This document shows, piece after piece, positions 54,240 through 63,821 of a stretch of 64,000 nt of DNA. The DNA comes from Caldilineaceae bacterium (GTDB lineage Bacteria; Chloroflexota; Anaerolineae; Caldilineales; Caldilineaceae). Below the pieces are notes generated by a model. It worked only from the letters and a program-made list of their open reading frames with translations. It had not been told where the DNA came from and searched no databases. Position numbers and translations under genes: made by a program. Numbering within the stretch: position 1 is the first letter of the stretch; each line of letters starts with the position of its first letter. The stretch is taken from positions 77,918 through 141,917 of the forward strand of contig JALHQH010000029.1 of NCBI GenBank assembly GCA_022842065.1, in the 5' to 3' direction.

Positions 54240-55526
54240 ATGTTGAACATCGAAAAATCAAAGCAATTATTTGCGAAAGCACAACAACTGCTGCCTGGTG
54301 GGGTAAACTCGCCCGTCCGGGCCTTTAAAGCGGTGGGGGGCCAACCGCTCTTTATCGCGCGCGGCGACGGCGCGTACATGACCGATGTTGACGGCAACCG
54401 CTATGTCGATTATGTGATGTCCTGGGGGCCGCTCGTGCTGGGCCACGCGCATCCACGCGTGGTCAAGGCAGTGCAGGCAGCAGTCGTCAACGGCACCAGT
54501 TACGGCGCGCCCTGTCCGCAAGAAGTAGAGCTGGCCGAACTAGTCACTACGATCATGCCCAACATTGAGATGGTACGCTTTGTTAACTCCGGCACCGAGG
54601 CGACCATGAGCGTCCTGCGCCTGGCGCGCGCCTTTACCGGGCGCAATAAACTGATTAAATTCCAGGGCAATTACCACGGCCATGCCGACTTTTTACTCGT
54701 GCAGGCCGGCTCCGGCGTTGCGACCTTGGGGCTGCCCGATTCCCCTGGCGTGCCGCAGGCGACCACCGCGGATACGCTGGTTGCGCCCTATAACGACCTG
54801 GCCGCGGTCGAGCGCCTCTTTGAAGAATTCCCCGGCCAGATCGCCGCGGTGATTGTCGAGCCGGTCGCTGGCAATATTGGCTTGGTCCCACCGATTCCTG
54901 GTTTCCTCGATGGCTTGCGCCAGGTCACGGCGGCAGATGGTGCGCTGTTGATCTTCGACGAAGTGATGACCGGTTTCCGTGTTCACCCTGGTGGTGCGCA
55001 AGCACTCTACAACATCAAGCCTGACTTAACGGCGCTGGGCAAGGTGATTGGTGGGGGGCTGCCGGTGGGGGCCTATGGCGGTCGCCGTGAGATCATGCAG
55101 ATGGTCGCGCCGGTTGGGCCAATGTATCAGGCCGGCACCCTCTCTGGCAATCCGCTGGCCATGACCGCGGGCATTGAGACCTTGCGCGCTTTACAGGAAC
55201 CTGGGGTGTGGGACGGCCTGGAAGCTACCGGCGAACGGCTAATGAGTGGTTTGGCCGCGGCGGCAAAGGGGGCAGGTATCCCGATTTCGCATAGCAGAGT
55301 AGGCACCATGTTTGGTATGTTCTTTGTCGATGGGCCGGTGGTCGATTGGCCATCGGCGGCCAAGTCGGATACCAAACGCTTTGGCAAATATTTCCAGGGG
55401 ATGCTTGAGCAGGGGGTCTATATCGCACCGTCACAATTCGAGGCGGGCTTTATCTCGACGGCGCATGGAGCGGCGGAGATTGACAAGACCGTACAGGCAG
55501 CAGAGCGAGTATTTGCGACGCTGTAG
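54240..55526 (+). CDS. hemL: Glutamate-1-semialdehyde 2,1-aminomutase
   Basis: 428 residues from ATG 54240, favoured by GGGAGA 6-7 nt before; the ATG at 54207 lacks a ribosome site. Class III aminotransferase with [66 protein letters not shown] and the PLP Lys in [16 protein letters not shown]. It converts glutamate-1-semialdehyde to ALA, completing the C5 route together with hemA. Confidence 0.97.
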   Translation: MLNIEKSKQLFAKAQQLLPGGVNSPVRAFKAVGGQPLFIARGDGAYMTDVDGNRYVDYVMSWGPLVLGHAHPRVVKAVQAAVVNGTSYGAPCPQEVELAELVTTIMPNIEMVRFVNSGTEATMSVLRLARAFTGRNKLIKFQGNYHGHADFLLVQAGSGVATLGLPDSPGVPQATTADTLVAPYNDLAAVERLFEEFPGQIAAVIVEPVAGNIGLVPPIPGFLDGLRQVTAADGALLIFDEVMTGFRVHPGGAQALYNIKPDLTALGKVIGGGLPVGAYGGRREIMQMVAPVGPMYQAGTLSGNPLAMTAGIETLRALQEPGVWDGLEATGERLMSGLAAAAKGAGIPISHSRVGTMFGMFFVDGPVVDWPSAAKSDTKRFGKYFQGMLEQGVYIAPSQFEAGFISTAHGAAEIDKTVQAAERVFATL

Positions 55527-55543
55527 ATATATTTTATGGAAGA

Positions 55544-55599
55544 AGGATAAACGCGGAAGGACGCGGATGTAAAAATCCGCGTCCTTCTGCGTTTATCCT
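55544..55599. repeat. 25-bp-arm hairpin after hemL
   Basis: AGGATAAACGCGGAAGGACG and next five bases (55544-55568) pair with 55575-55599 with one mismatch around a six-nt loop. It could end hemL transcription. Its words (GCGGA, GGACGCGG) also appear near 63780. Confidence 0.75.
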
Positions 55600-55648
55600 A
55601 GCTACCTCCGGCTACTTATATTCGCTTCCGCTTAGTGAAATAGAAATA

Positions 55649-55725
55649 ACAATCCACGAAAACACACAAAGGCACACGAAGAAAAGCATATCTTTCGTGT
55701 GCCTTTGTGTGTTTTCGTGGATTGT
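55649..55725. repeat. Perfect 32-bp-arm hairpin downstream of hemL
   Basis: 55649-55680 (starts ACAATCCACGAAAACACAC) is the exact complement of 55694-55725; loop 13 nt. It lies between convergent genes, 11 bp before the end of the membrane protein gene. Confidence 0.9.
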
Positions 55726-55735
55726 TTAAATCAGC

Positions 55736-56248
55736 CTAAACTGATTCTATTGCTTTGTTTGCAGCTTGTGTTTTATTTTTGGCCAGGAAAGCGGCAATCC
55801 CGGCTGCAACGGCTCCAAGCACCAGGCCATGCGTCGCCCCGGCAATCGGCGTTAACCCAAGTTGCACACTCCAGGCGGAGAGATCGAGCGGCACGTCCGT
55901 CAACCAGCTTTGTGCATCTTGCAATTGGGTGCTTTGCCCGTTCAGCAGCAGTTGGATCAAGGTGGCGATGCTGCCCCCAATGGTTCCAATGGTAAAGCCC
56001 GTAGCGAAACTGTGCTGTTGGCGTGTCCAGGCGATCAGCAGGGCGGAGAAACCTGTTACGCCAGCCCAAATGAGGGTTTCACTGTTGTTGGTTAAGCCGG
56101 CCGTGCCAAGGCGGCCGCCGACCATTGTGAACATGGTGATCTGATTGAGGATTGCATCCCATGTGATCGCTGGCGGGGTCCACACGGCCAACGCGCCACC
56201 GCTCGTGATCCACAGCACTAGCATCCCGATGATCGATTTATTCATCAT
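55736..56248 (-). CDS. Small membrane protein of unknown function
   Basis: 170 residues with about four hydrophobic segments (SIIGMLVLWITSGGALAVW, TLIWAGVTGFSALLIAW, FATGFTIGTIGGSIATLIQLLL, ATHGLVLGAVAAGIAAFLA). Not recognised. The start is set at ATG 56248 (a second ATG follows), with AAAGGA upstream; a longer frame lacks conservation signs. It precedes nothing obvious on its strand, and the TRAP genes end about 140 bp away. Confidence 0.65.
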   Translation of the reverse strand: MMNKSIIGMLVLWITSGGALAVWTPPAITWDAILNQITMFTMVGGRLGTAGLTNNSETLIWAGVTGFSALLIAWTRQQHSFATGFTIGTIGGSIATLIQLLLNGQSTQLQDAQSWLTDVPLDLSAWSVQLGLTPIAGATHGLVLGAVAAGIAAFLAKNKTQAANKAIESV

Positions 56249-56384
56249 AGCCATCCTTTTGCCTGTTGGCAGTTCGTCAGCCCCGGGCTGATTCCGACTG
56301 CGCCTGATTTTCACTTACAAAAACGTCAGTAAGCGCGAAACAGTTCCAACCGATGGCTAAATCCATAAAGGCACGGTTTGGTAT

Positions 56385-58526
56385 TTATGCCGATCTCACC
56401 TTCAACCGGCTCCGCACCCGCAGCCAATGCACCCCAATCCCCACGGCCAACAAGCCCAACCCAGCAACATCAAACCATAAACTGGCATAGAGCAGGCAGA
56501 GCCCACCCGCGCCACAGATCACGCGTTCCAGCAGATTCGCTTGCCTGAAGATCCAGCCGCCAAAGGCAATCGCCAGCCCCCCCACGGCAATACAGGCGCT
56601 AACAAAGGTCGTGGCAATCGTAACCCCGTCGCCAAGAAAGAGCAGCCCAATTCCTTCCTCGCTGAGGGTAAACATAAAGGGCACCAGGAACGCGGGCAGA
56701 CAATATTTCCAGGCCAGCATCATGGTGGGGTAGGGGCGACCGCCGGTGATCGCCGCGGCGGCAAAGGGTGAGAGCGCCGTCGGCGGCGAGACATCGGCAA
56801 GCACGGCGTAATAGAAGACAAACATGTGGGCCGCCACTTCGGGGACGCCCACTTCGGTGAGGGCGGGGATGACCATCACCGCGGCGATGATGTAGGAGGC
56901 CGTCACCGGCACGGCTAAGCCCAGCACCCAGATCGCCAGGGCGGCATAGAGCACCGTCAAAAAGAGGTTGCCCGCGCCCAAGTTGACAATCAAGCCGGAG
57001 ATCTTCAGCCCCAGCCCGGTCAAGGTGACAATCGAGACGATCACCCCCGCACAGGCGGTGGTGGCGGCAATCGAGATCACGCTGCGCCCGCCGGATTCCA
57101 GGGCGTTGATCATCCGCCAGTTAGCCGGATCACTTGTGCGGTGGCGCTGTCGATCGGTGACCAGGGTGAGTGCGGCGACGGCCACGGCGGCCATCATCCC
57201 CCAGAACGCGGCGGTCGGTAGTCGCCAGCCCAATCCATAGAGCAGCGCACTCAACACCACTGCAACGCCTAAGGCCCATAACGAAGTCAGCCGCGTCTCT
57301 GGGCGCAGAAAGCTCAAAGCGAAAGCGATCACAATCGACCAGAAGACAGCCATAAAGGCGGTCATGCCGGTAGCCATTAAGACGGCTACGGCGATTAATG
57401 AAGTAAAATGATAACCATAATTGCGTGTCAGTTGCCAGAGCGGCGCGGTGGCCATTGCAATCGGCTGCGTCGCCATCCGTCGTGAGTCAGCTTCGATCAT
57501 CAAGAGGCAAGAGAGGTAGTAGAGAATGGTGGGGATCGTTGCCATCACCAACACTTCGAGATAGGTGATGTTCAGATATTCGGCGATGAGAAAGGCGGCC
57601 GCGCCCAGTGTCGGCGGCGAGAGAATCGCGCCCAGGCCGGCTGCCGAAAGGATGCCACCTGCGGTCTCGCGCGAGTAGCCGGCCCGTTTGAGCATCGGCC
57701 ACGCCAGGGCACCCAGGGTGACCGTTGTGGCAACCCCGCTGCCGGAGACGGTACCCAACAAAAAGCCGGCGGCAGTTACGGTACGGCCAGGCCCAGCGCC
57801 ACTCTTCGAGCCCCCCAGCGCAGCAAAGGACCAATCGAGAAAAAACTTACCGGCCCCGCTATATTCAAGCACTGCGCCATAGATGGTGAAGAGCACAATA
57901 AAAGTGGCGGCGACATCGAGTGGGACGCCAAAGATCCCTTCCAGAGTCAGATAGTTCTGGCCGATAATACGATCCAGCCGGTAGCCACGGTGGTCAAAAG
58001 GTTCGGGAATATAAGGGCCAAAATAAGCATAGCCGATAAAGAGCAGGGCAATGATCGTTAAGGGCCACCCGGTGGTGCGCCGTGTCGCTTCGAGAATAAG
58101 AAGGATGAGCAACCCACCCATCATCACTTCGGTGGGCGTGGGGCGGGTGACCCGTTGCAAGGCCGATTGATAGATGATCAGCAGATAGACCACGGTGCCG
58201 ATCGCCAGCGCGGCGAGCAACAGATCATAGAGGGGCACTCGTTCACGGTGACGGCGCACGGCTGGATAATAGACAAAGGTCAGCGCCAGCACGACCATCA
58301 AGAAGCTGGCGCGGTAGACATGGGTGGTGATCGTGTATTGCGTCCAGTAGAGCGCATAGATCGCCAAACCGGCGGCGACAATGCCGATCACCAGTCGTCC
58401 CAGCCCTTGGAATTTGCGGGTGGGCGATTCGCCTTCAAACTCCTCAATCAGCTCCTCAACCCGCGCCCGGCTGAGCGCCTCCTCTGCGGTGACGATGGTC
58501 GGCTCTTCCTTCGTAGTAGGCTCCAT
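56385..58526 (-). CDS. TRAP transporter fused permease (DctQM type, TAXI subfamily)
   Basis: 713 residues from ATG 58526 (GGAG 8 nt upstream). An N-terminal cytoplasmic stretch and four helices form the DctQ-like part. The large DctM-like part has many helices with GTVSGSGVATTVTLGALAWPMLKRAGYSRETAGGILSAAGLGAILSPPTLGAAAFLIAEY, the TRAP-M signature, and VTASYIIAAVMVIPAL...DVSPPTALSPFAAAAITGG. With the TAXI binding protein upstream on the same strand it forms a sodium-driven organic acid importer. Substrate unknown. Confidence 0.93.
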   Translation of the reverse strand: MEPTTKEEPTIVTAEEALSRARVEELIEEFEGESPTRKFQGLGRLVIGIVAAGLAIYALYWTQYTITTHVYRASFLMVVLALTFVYYPAVRRHRERVPLYDLLLAALAIGTVVYLLIIYQSALQRVTRPTPTEVMMGGLLILLILEATRRTTGWPLTIIALLFIGYAYFGPYIPEPFDHRGYRLDRIIGQNYLTLEGIFGVPLDVAATFIVLFTIYGAVLEYSGAGKFFLDWSFAALGGSKSGAGPGRTVTAAGFLLGTVSGSGVATTVTLGALAWPMLKRAGYSRETAGGILSAAGLGAILSPPTLGAAAFLIAEYLNITYLEVLVMATIPTILYYLSCLLMIEADSRRMATQPIAMATAPLWQLTRNYGYHFTSLIAVAVLMATGMTAFMAVFWSIVIAFALSFLRPETRLTSLWALGVAVVLSALLYGLGWRLPTAAFWGMMAAVAVAALTLVTDRQRHRTSDPANWRMINALESGGRSVISIAATTACAGVIVSIVTLTGLGLKISGLIVNLGAGNLFLTVLYAALAIWVLGLAVPVTASYIIAAVMVIPALTEVGVPEVAAHMFVFYYAVLADVSPPTALSPFAAAAITGGRPYPTMMLAWKYCLPAFLVPFMFTLSEEGIGLLFLGDGVTIATTFVSACIAVGGLAIAFGGWIFRQANLLERVICGAGGLCLLYASLWFDVAGLGLLAVGIGVHWLRVRSRLKVRSA

Positions 58527-58615
58527 GCAGTTGCTCCGATTGGTTTGCGGGTTAAAGGACAACCTGGGCGCGCCGTCATCTCTGGCGGCGCGCCCAGTGA
58601 ACTGCGGTCGTCCCT

Positions 58616-59752
58616 TTACTCAGTCCAGGTGCCCTGTTCCGCGTAGAACTGGATCGCGCCGGGGTGGAAGGGGATGGAAGAACCTTGGACGGCACTCGCC
58701 ACATTCAGCTTCTCAGCTTCGGGGTGCGACTTCTGGACTTCATCCAGGTTGGTGAAAATGGTGCTGACCAGTTGATGGGCCAGCTCGACCGGCATGGACG
58801 CGCTCGCCAAGAGGATGTTGCCGATCCCAATGCCAGGGATGGCGCTATCGAAACCCGCATAGGTGCCGGCGGGAATATCAAACGCCGTGTAAACCGGGCC
58901 ATACTCGGCGCGCAGTGCTTCGACATACTCGCTGGTATCCAAAAATTTGATCGCCAGGTTTGGGGTCGCAACTAGATCCGAGACGGCGGCCGTCGGCAAG
59001 CCACCGATCCAGAAAAAGGCATCGATCTTCTGATCTTTCATCGCCGCTACCGACTCGGCTACGCTCAGGTTGTCACGTGTAATGTCGGCTTGCGGGTCGA
59101 GCCCAGCCGCCACGAGAATGCGGTCCGCGGCCCCTTCGGTGCTGCTACCGGCGGAACCAACGGAGATGCGTTTGCCCGTCATCTCGGCAACGCTGGTAAT
59201 CCCTGAATCTTCTAATGCCACCACATGGACAAAACTGGTGTAGAGCACCGCCAATGCACAGGCCTCGACGGCACCGGTATCTGCGTAGGCCCCTTCGCCA
59301 ATCAGCGCATCATAGGCCGAATCGACCGTAGAGAGGCCCAAGTCCGCATCGCCGACCTGGATCAGCTTCAAGTTATCAACCGAGCCGCCGGTCACTTCGG
59401 CGGTCGCTTCGGCATTCTCCATTTTTTCGGTGAAGACACGGGCCAAACCACCGCCATAAGGGAAGAAGACGCCACCCGTGCCGCCCGTGCCGATCACCAG
59501 GCGCAGCTTGCCTTCGGGGATCTCGCCGGTCGCCTTTTCCGGGGTGCAGGGCTCGGTATAGGTGACATTGAGATCGGTTGTCGCCACATCAGCCGGTGTT
59601 TCGGCGGCAGGGGCTTCGGTCGGTGCCGCTTCCGCAGGGGCTTCGGCGGCAGCTTCTTCAACAGCAGGGGCTGGGGCGGCTTGTGGGCCACAGGCCATCA
59701 GCAAGAGCATGACCACAGCTAAGAGCAGCAGGGAACGTTGGTTTCTGGACAT
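58616..59752 (-). CDS. TAXI family TRAP transporter solute-binding lipoprotein
   Basis: 378 residues from ATG 59752. Lipoprotein signal SLLLLAVVMLLLMACGP with lipobox LMAC, then an Ala/Glu/Pro linker and the TAXI domain: LRLVIGTGGTGGVFFPYGGGLARVF, DADLGLSTVDSAYDALIGEG, GKRISVGSAGSSTEGAADRILVAAG, KIDAFFWIGGLPTAAVSDL. It captures the substrate and hands it to the adjacent permease. Glutamate or other dicarboxylates are known for TAXI members, but nothing here fixes the ligand. Confidence 0.93.
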   Translation of the reverse strand: MSRNQRSLLLLAVVMLLLMACGPQAAPAPAVEEAAAEAPAEAAPTEAPAAETPADVATTDLNVTYTEPCTPEKATGEIPEGKLRLVIGTGGTGGVFFPYGGGLARVFTEKMENAEATAEVTGGSVDNLKLIQVGDADLGLSTVDSAYDALIGEGAYADTGAVEACALAVLYTSFVHVVALEDSGITSVAEMTGKRISVGSAGSSTEGAADRILVAAGLDPQADITRDNLSVAESVAAMKDQKIDAFFWIGGLPTAAVSDLVATPNLAIKFLDTSEYVEALRAEYGPVYTAFDIPAGTYAGFDSAIPGIGIGNILLASASMPVELAHQLVSTIFTNLDEVQKSHPEAEKLNVASAVQGSSIPFHPGAIQFYAEQGTWTE

Positions 59753-59914
59753 GATTCGCTCCGTTCTTTGATGAAATTGGTTGCGTAGAAAGTTTGGTTG
59801 CTGTGAAATCAAAACGAGGTGGTAAGGTGGCTGCATTATGACCGATTTGGCGCTAGGATGCAAACTTGGGTATTAAGTGGCCAGCAGTGCAAAGTAGTAA
59901 GGCTGTTCCGATAA

Positions 59915-59983
59915 GATGACAAGATGAAGGGATGACAAGATGAATAACCCTGGGTCATCTTGTCATCCCTTCATCTTGTCATC
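59915..59983. repeat. Perfect 29-bp-arm hairpin of GATGACAAGATGA words
   Basis: 59915-59943 (GATGACAAGATGAAGG, then GATGACAAGATGA) is the exact complement of 59955-59983; loop 11 nt. Each arm is a doubled 13-mer. It lies between the TAXI gene start and the dehydratase gene end. Confidence 0.9.
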
Positions 59984-59994
59984 GGTGTACAAAA

Positions 59995-61152
59995 CTAACC
60001 GCCAATCCCCTCCACCACATTGGCGCGCAGAAAGTCAATATTCATCTCAATGCCTAGTCCCGGCGCAGCAGTTAATTTCAATTCGCCGCCACGGTTATCA
60101 AGCGGGGTCTGGATAAACTTGTTGTAGCTGCTGAGATCATGGTGGCTGGTCTCGACGCGATAGAAGTTCGGCACGGTCATCATCACCTGCGCGCCGGCGA
60201 CAACGTTGATCGGGCCGCTGGCATCATGGGGCGAAATGGGGATGTAGTAGGCCTCCGCCATCGTCGCAATCTTCTTGAGTTCCGTAATACCACCGGTCCA
60301 CGTTACATCGGGCATGATATAGTCGGCCAGCTTATTTTCGAAGATGGGCACAAATTCCCAGCGCGTGTGCAGCCGTTCGCCCACGCAGATCGCCGCGTTG
60401 ACCTTCTCGCGTACCTGGCTGAGGGCCTGGTAACTCTCCACTGGCACCGGCTCCTCAAACCAATCGATCTGGGCGACATCTTCTAGTGTGCGACAGAGGC
60501 GAATGGCGGTCGGCACGTTGAAGCGGCCATGCGCGTCAATCAGAATTTCGATGTTGGGTCCCGCTACTTCGCGGATGTGCGCGGTTAAGTCAGCGGCAAT
60601 CTTTTCCCCTTCCTTGCTCATTTGGCCATCGAGATAGCCGGCATTGGCGGGGTCAGCCACCCCCAGGTGGGGGAAGGGGTCAAATTTCAGCGCCGTGTGG
60701 CCGGAGGCAACAATCGCGCTAATCTCCTCCTCCACGCCGGCCTTGCTGTTGAATTTGCTTTGGTCAGGGTGACAGTAGAGCGAAATGGTCTCCCGCACTG
60801 CCCCGCCCAACAGATTGTAGATCGGTTGACCAAGCACCTTGCCGCGGATGTCCCACAGTGCAATGTCGATGCCACTGATCACATGACAGGTCGCGCCCCG
60901 CGAGCCCATGTAGGTAAAGGCGCGGAAAATCTTGTGCCAGATGCGCTCAATCTGGGTGGGGTCTTCGCCGACTAGCAAGTCGTTCACTTGGCGGATCATG
61001 CCGGCGACGGCGCGATTGGCCAGTTTGGTGGTTGTGGTAATCTCGCCCCAGCCGGTGATGCCCTCATCGGTTGTGACTTCCACAAAAAAGTACTCTCCCC
61101 AAAAGGTGCCCTCGGCCTTGACCAGCCAGGGTTTGATTGCGCGGATTTTCAT
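59995..61152 (-). CDS. Mandelate racemase/muconate lactonizing enzyme family dehydratase (galactonate-dehydratase-like)
   Basis: 385 residues, enolase superfamily. Metal ligands are in ILIDAHGRFNV (Asp), DWFEEPVPVESY (Glu) and CVGERLHTRWEF (Glu); the catalytic-base His is in PISPHDASGPINVVAGAQ. VISGIDIALWDIRGKVLGQPIYNLLGG is the usual capping/barrel entry. D-galactonate or another sugar-acid dehydration is likely; the substrate is not certain. It neighbours a TRAP importer, which may bring in its substrate. Confidence 0.9.
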   Translation of the reverse strand: MKIRAIKPWLVKAEGTFWGEYFFVEVTTDEGITGWGEITTTTKLANRAVAGMIRQVNDLLVGEDPTQIERIWHKIFRAFTYMGSRGATCHVISGIDIALWDIRGKVLGQPIYNLLGGAVRETISLYCHPDQSKFNSKAGVEEEISAIVASGHTALKFDPFPHLGVADPANAGYLDGQMSKEGEKIAADLTAHIREVAGPNIEILIDAHGRFNVPTAIRLCRTLEDVAQIDWFEEPVPVESYQALSQVREKVNAAICVGERLHTRWEFVPIFENKLADYIMPDVTWTGGITELKKIATMAEAYYIPISPHDASGPINVVAGAQVMMTVPNFYRVETSHHDLSSYNKFIQTPLDNRGGELKLTAAPGLGIEMNIDFLRANVVEGIGG

Positions 61153-61266
61153 CGGTCCTCCATCGTGTAGTCGAATTGTGTCATGGGTAAGGTTGATAGT
61201 GTGTTGACACTATTCTGCCACAAAGGAGACAATTTTGTATATCGACGCAAAAGGGGGGTAAGCCGC

Positions 61267-61328
61267 GTGCGTCGCACTGGTCAGGCGTTGTTTCGTTGCC
61301 ACGATCGCGTGTGACCAGTGCGACGCAC
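61267..61328. repeat. 17-bp inverted repeat at the 3' end of the recombinase gene
   Basis: GTGCGTCGCACTGGTCA (61267-61283) is the exact complement of 61312-61328; the loop is 28 nt. It ends 1 bp before the recombinase stop codon. It may be a terminator, or a recombinase-related site. Confidence 0.75.
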
Positions 61329-61329
61329 A

Positions 61330-62394
61330 CTACGCTTTGGTCATCCCCAAATTGGCAATGCGTGACCGTTCCACATAGCGCCGTGGCATCTCCAAGCTCG
61401 ACCAGCCGCCGGCCTCCTGCAGGCGTAGCACATCAACCTTGGTCGCCCAGTAGGTGGCCCAATAATGGCGACAGTCATGGGGGGAGAGACCGAAAAGGCC
61501 GATCTGTTCGCCAAGCAAACGAACACGCACCTGGATGGCCTGCACGCTAATGCCGGCATGGGTCAACTCGCCACTCTTCAGCGAGCCACGCAAAAGGGCG
61601 CCTTCCTGTGGGCAATCACCGGCACGAATATAAGCCTGCAATGCTTGCAATGTAGCGCTCGTAAGTTGATGAATTTGTTCACCATCGACTTTGGGGCGCT
61701 CGAAGTAGAACAGGCCGGTGTCAAGTTCAAAATGTTTGGCCTGCAAGAGAACGACTTCGCCAACACGCAGGCCGTGTTCAAGGAGCAGACAAATGAGTAG
61801 GCGATCGCGCCGCCCTTGCGGTGTATCAGGTTGTGCTTGAAGTTGCGCGGCCTGTGATTGTGTGATGCGTACGGGGGAACTCTTCTTTTTGCCGACACGC
61901 TTGACGGCACGACGAGCATCAGCACGTTTTGCCTCACTTTTCGCATAGCCGTTTACTGTTTTGATTAACGCTAATTCCTTCGTATCAATCGCGCCAGCCT
62001 GTGTTGCCAATCGACTATAAACTTTTATGGTGCTAAGACGACGATTAAGTGAGCTAATTGCACAGCCTTGCGCTAATTGCCACTTGACGAAACCATCTAC
62101 AAGCCCCCACGTTACGCCACGCCAACAATTTACGTTCATTTGTAACTCATCGGCAGTAGGAGCACTACGGACGCCGGCCTCGCTTAGGTAAATTGAAAAA
62201 TGGTGCAGGTCGGCATGTTGTGCAGCGATTGTGTTGATAGACTTGCGACTGAGGTAATCATCAAAGCGACCGTGTGCAGCATATTGATTGGCAATTTGCC
62301 CAGCCGCAACAACACCGTTATCTTCATCGCCGCGGCTATCCACTAGTGACGAGTTCGGTACAGCCGAAACGATATTTGCTTTGTTGTTGCTCAT
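61330..62394 (-). CDS. Tyrosine recombinase / integrase
   Basis: About 354 residues from ATG 62394. The N-terminal SAM-like core-binding part (about 40-160) is followed by the catalytic domain with Arg in EHGLRVGEV, Lys region PKVDGEQIHQL, SPHDCRHYWATYWA (H-x-x-R), the third-position W in GGWSSLEMPRRYVERS and the Tyr nucleophile in RRY. Related to XerC/D-type and phage/plasmid integrases. No attachment site or cargo could be defined. A start at 62454 is possible but has no ribosome site. Confidence 0.9.
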   Translation of the reverse strand: MSNNKANIVSAVPNSSLVDSRGDEDNGVVAAGQIANQYAAHGRFDDYLSRKSINTIAAQHADLHHFSIYLSEAGVRSAPTADELQMNVNCWRGVTWGLVDGFVKWQLAQGCAISSLNRRLSTIKVYSRLATQAGAIDTKELALIKTVNGYAKSEAKRADARRAVKRVGKKKSSPVRITQSQAAQLQAQPDTPQGRRDRLLICLLLEHGLRVGEVVLLQAKHFELDTGLFYFERPKVDGEQIHQLTSATLQALQAYIRAGDCPQEGALLRGSLKSGELTHAGISVQAIQVRVRLLGEQIGLFGLSPHDCRHYWATYWATKVDVLRLQEAGGWSSLEMPRRYVERSRIANLGMTKA

Positions 62395-62773
62395 GGCACC
62401 ATACCTTATTTGATACATATATACATTGGCATAAAACTTAATTATGCCAATCAATTATAATCTAAGAAAAGGGGGGTGTCAAGTGGAGAAATCTCCTGTG
62501 AGCTCAGCGAAAAATAGTGCTACGCTGCCATACAAAATTGATTGTACCGGGATTATTATACAAACCAATCCGAAAGACTAAATAAGTGGCTGCAACAGCA
62601 CCAACAAACTCATGAAGATAGCCATTGTTAGACCGAGTGAATTCCCTGGGACCACCGGTTACCGACGGACTCTCTTGCTATGCGAATCCGGCATGGTTGC
62701 ACCATCGCCAAGCCTTCGCTATACTTTAGGACAACCCAAATGATAAAATCAACTACCAAAGGACATCCACCCT
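62395..62773. other. Intergenic region between divergent recombinase and dehydrogenase genes
   Basis: 379 bp. AT-rich near 62400-62470 (probable recombinase promoter zone) and TTGACA-like text is absent at a good distance. CTACCAAAGGA at about 62753 serves the next gene. No gene, RNA or repeat recognised. Confidence 0.5.
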
Positions 62774-63775
62774 ATGCCCACTCACACAGTCCTGATCACA
62801 GACTACGCCTGGCCAACGCTCGACCGCGAACAAATAATCCTCGCGCCACTTGGCATTGAACTCCTGGTCGCCCAACGGGGTGACGAAGCCGAACTAGTTG
62901 CCCTGGCCCCACAAGCCGACGCCATCCTCACCTGCTGGCAAAAGGTGACGCTGGCAGTGCTCGACGCAGCAACCAAGTGTGTGCACGTCAGCCGCTACGG
63001 GGTTGGCCTTGATAACATAGCTGTTGACTATGCGACAAAGCTAGGCATGGTGGTAACCAATGTGCCCGACTTCTGTGTCGAAGAGCTCTCCGACCACGCG
63101 ATGATGTTGATCCTGGCCTGCGCCCGCCGTGTGGTCGGTTTTGACAACAGTGTTCGCCAGGGCACGTGGGATAATCGCAGCCAGGGCACGCTCCCCCGCC
63201 TGCGTGGCCAAACCTTGGGGTTGATCGGCTTTGGCAACAGCGCTCGCGCCTTGCTCCCCAAGGCCAAGGGCTTTGGTTTGCGCGTCATCGCCTATACCCC
63301 CCGCCTCGCCCCCACTGCCCTGGCCGCACCAGATATCGCCACGAATGATCTAGACCTCTTACTACGCGAATCCGACTATATTTCCCTGCACGCGCCGTTA
63401 ACACCGGCGACCAAAGGTATGATCAATGCCGACACCCTGCGCCGCATGAAACCAAGCGCCTACCTGATCAACACCGCCCGCGGCGGGCTGATCGACGAAG
63501 CGGCCCTAGCCAGAACACTACACGAAAATTCCATTGCCGGGGCCGCGCTCGATGTCCTTAGCCAGGAACCACCCCCACCCGATCATCCCTTGTTGACGAC
63601 ACCCAACACGATCATCACTCCCCATGCTGCGTTCTATTCCAGTGCGTCGATTGGCGAACTCGCCGAAAAAGCCGCCCACCATGTCGCCCAGAGTCTACAA
63701 GGGCAGGTGCCAGACCATGTCGTCAACCCGCAAGTGTTGACCCAAGCGAACTGCCGGTTGGGGCAGGGAAAATAG
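62774..63775 (+). CDS. D-isomer specific 2-hydroxyacid dehydrogenase (phosphoglycerate dehydrogenase / CtBP-like)
   Basis: 333 residues. The NAD-binding loop reads LGLIGFGNSARALLPKA, with the third Gly of GxGxxG replaced by Ala. Catalytic Arg in INTARGGLIDEAAL, Glu in LSQEPPPPDHPLL and His in ITPHAAFYSSASI are present. The start VLITDYAWPTLDREQIILAPLG and VSRYGVGLDNIAVDYAT match C-terminal-binding-protein-like dehydrogenases. The substrate is unknown; no regulatory ACT domain is present. Confidence 0.9.
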   Translation: MPTHTVLITDYAWPTLDREQIILAPLGIELLVAQRGDEAELVALAPQADAILTCWQKVTLAVLDAATKCVHVSRYGVGLDNIAVDYATKLGMVVTNVPDFCVEELSDHAMMLILACARRVVGFDNSVRQGTWDNRSQGTLPRLRGQTLGLIGFGNSARALLPKAKGFGLRVIAYTPRLAPTALAAPDIATNDLDLLLRESDYISLHAPLTPATKGMINADTLRRMKPSAYLINTARGGLIDEAALARTLHENSIAGAALDVLSQEPPPPDHPLLTTPNTIITPHAAFYSSASIGELAEKAAHHVAQSLQGQVPDHVVNPQVLTQANCRLGQGK

Positions 63776-63821
63776 AACGCGGATTTAGCGGATTTGGCAG
63801 ATGGGTGCGGATTTTCATCTG

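Noticed and set aside
63200..63260. Dead dehydrogenase because of the altered third Gly in GxGxxG
   Set aside because: Ala is tolerated at this position in several members, and the Arg, Glu and His catalytic residues are intact.
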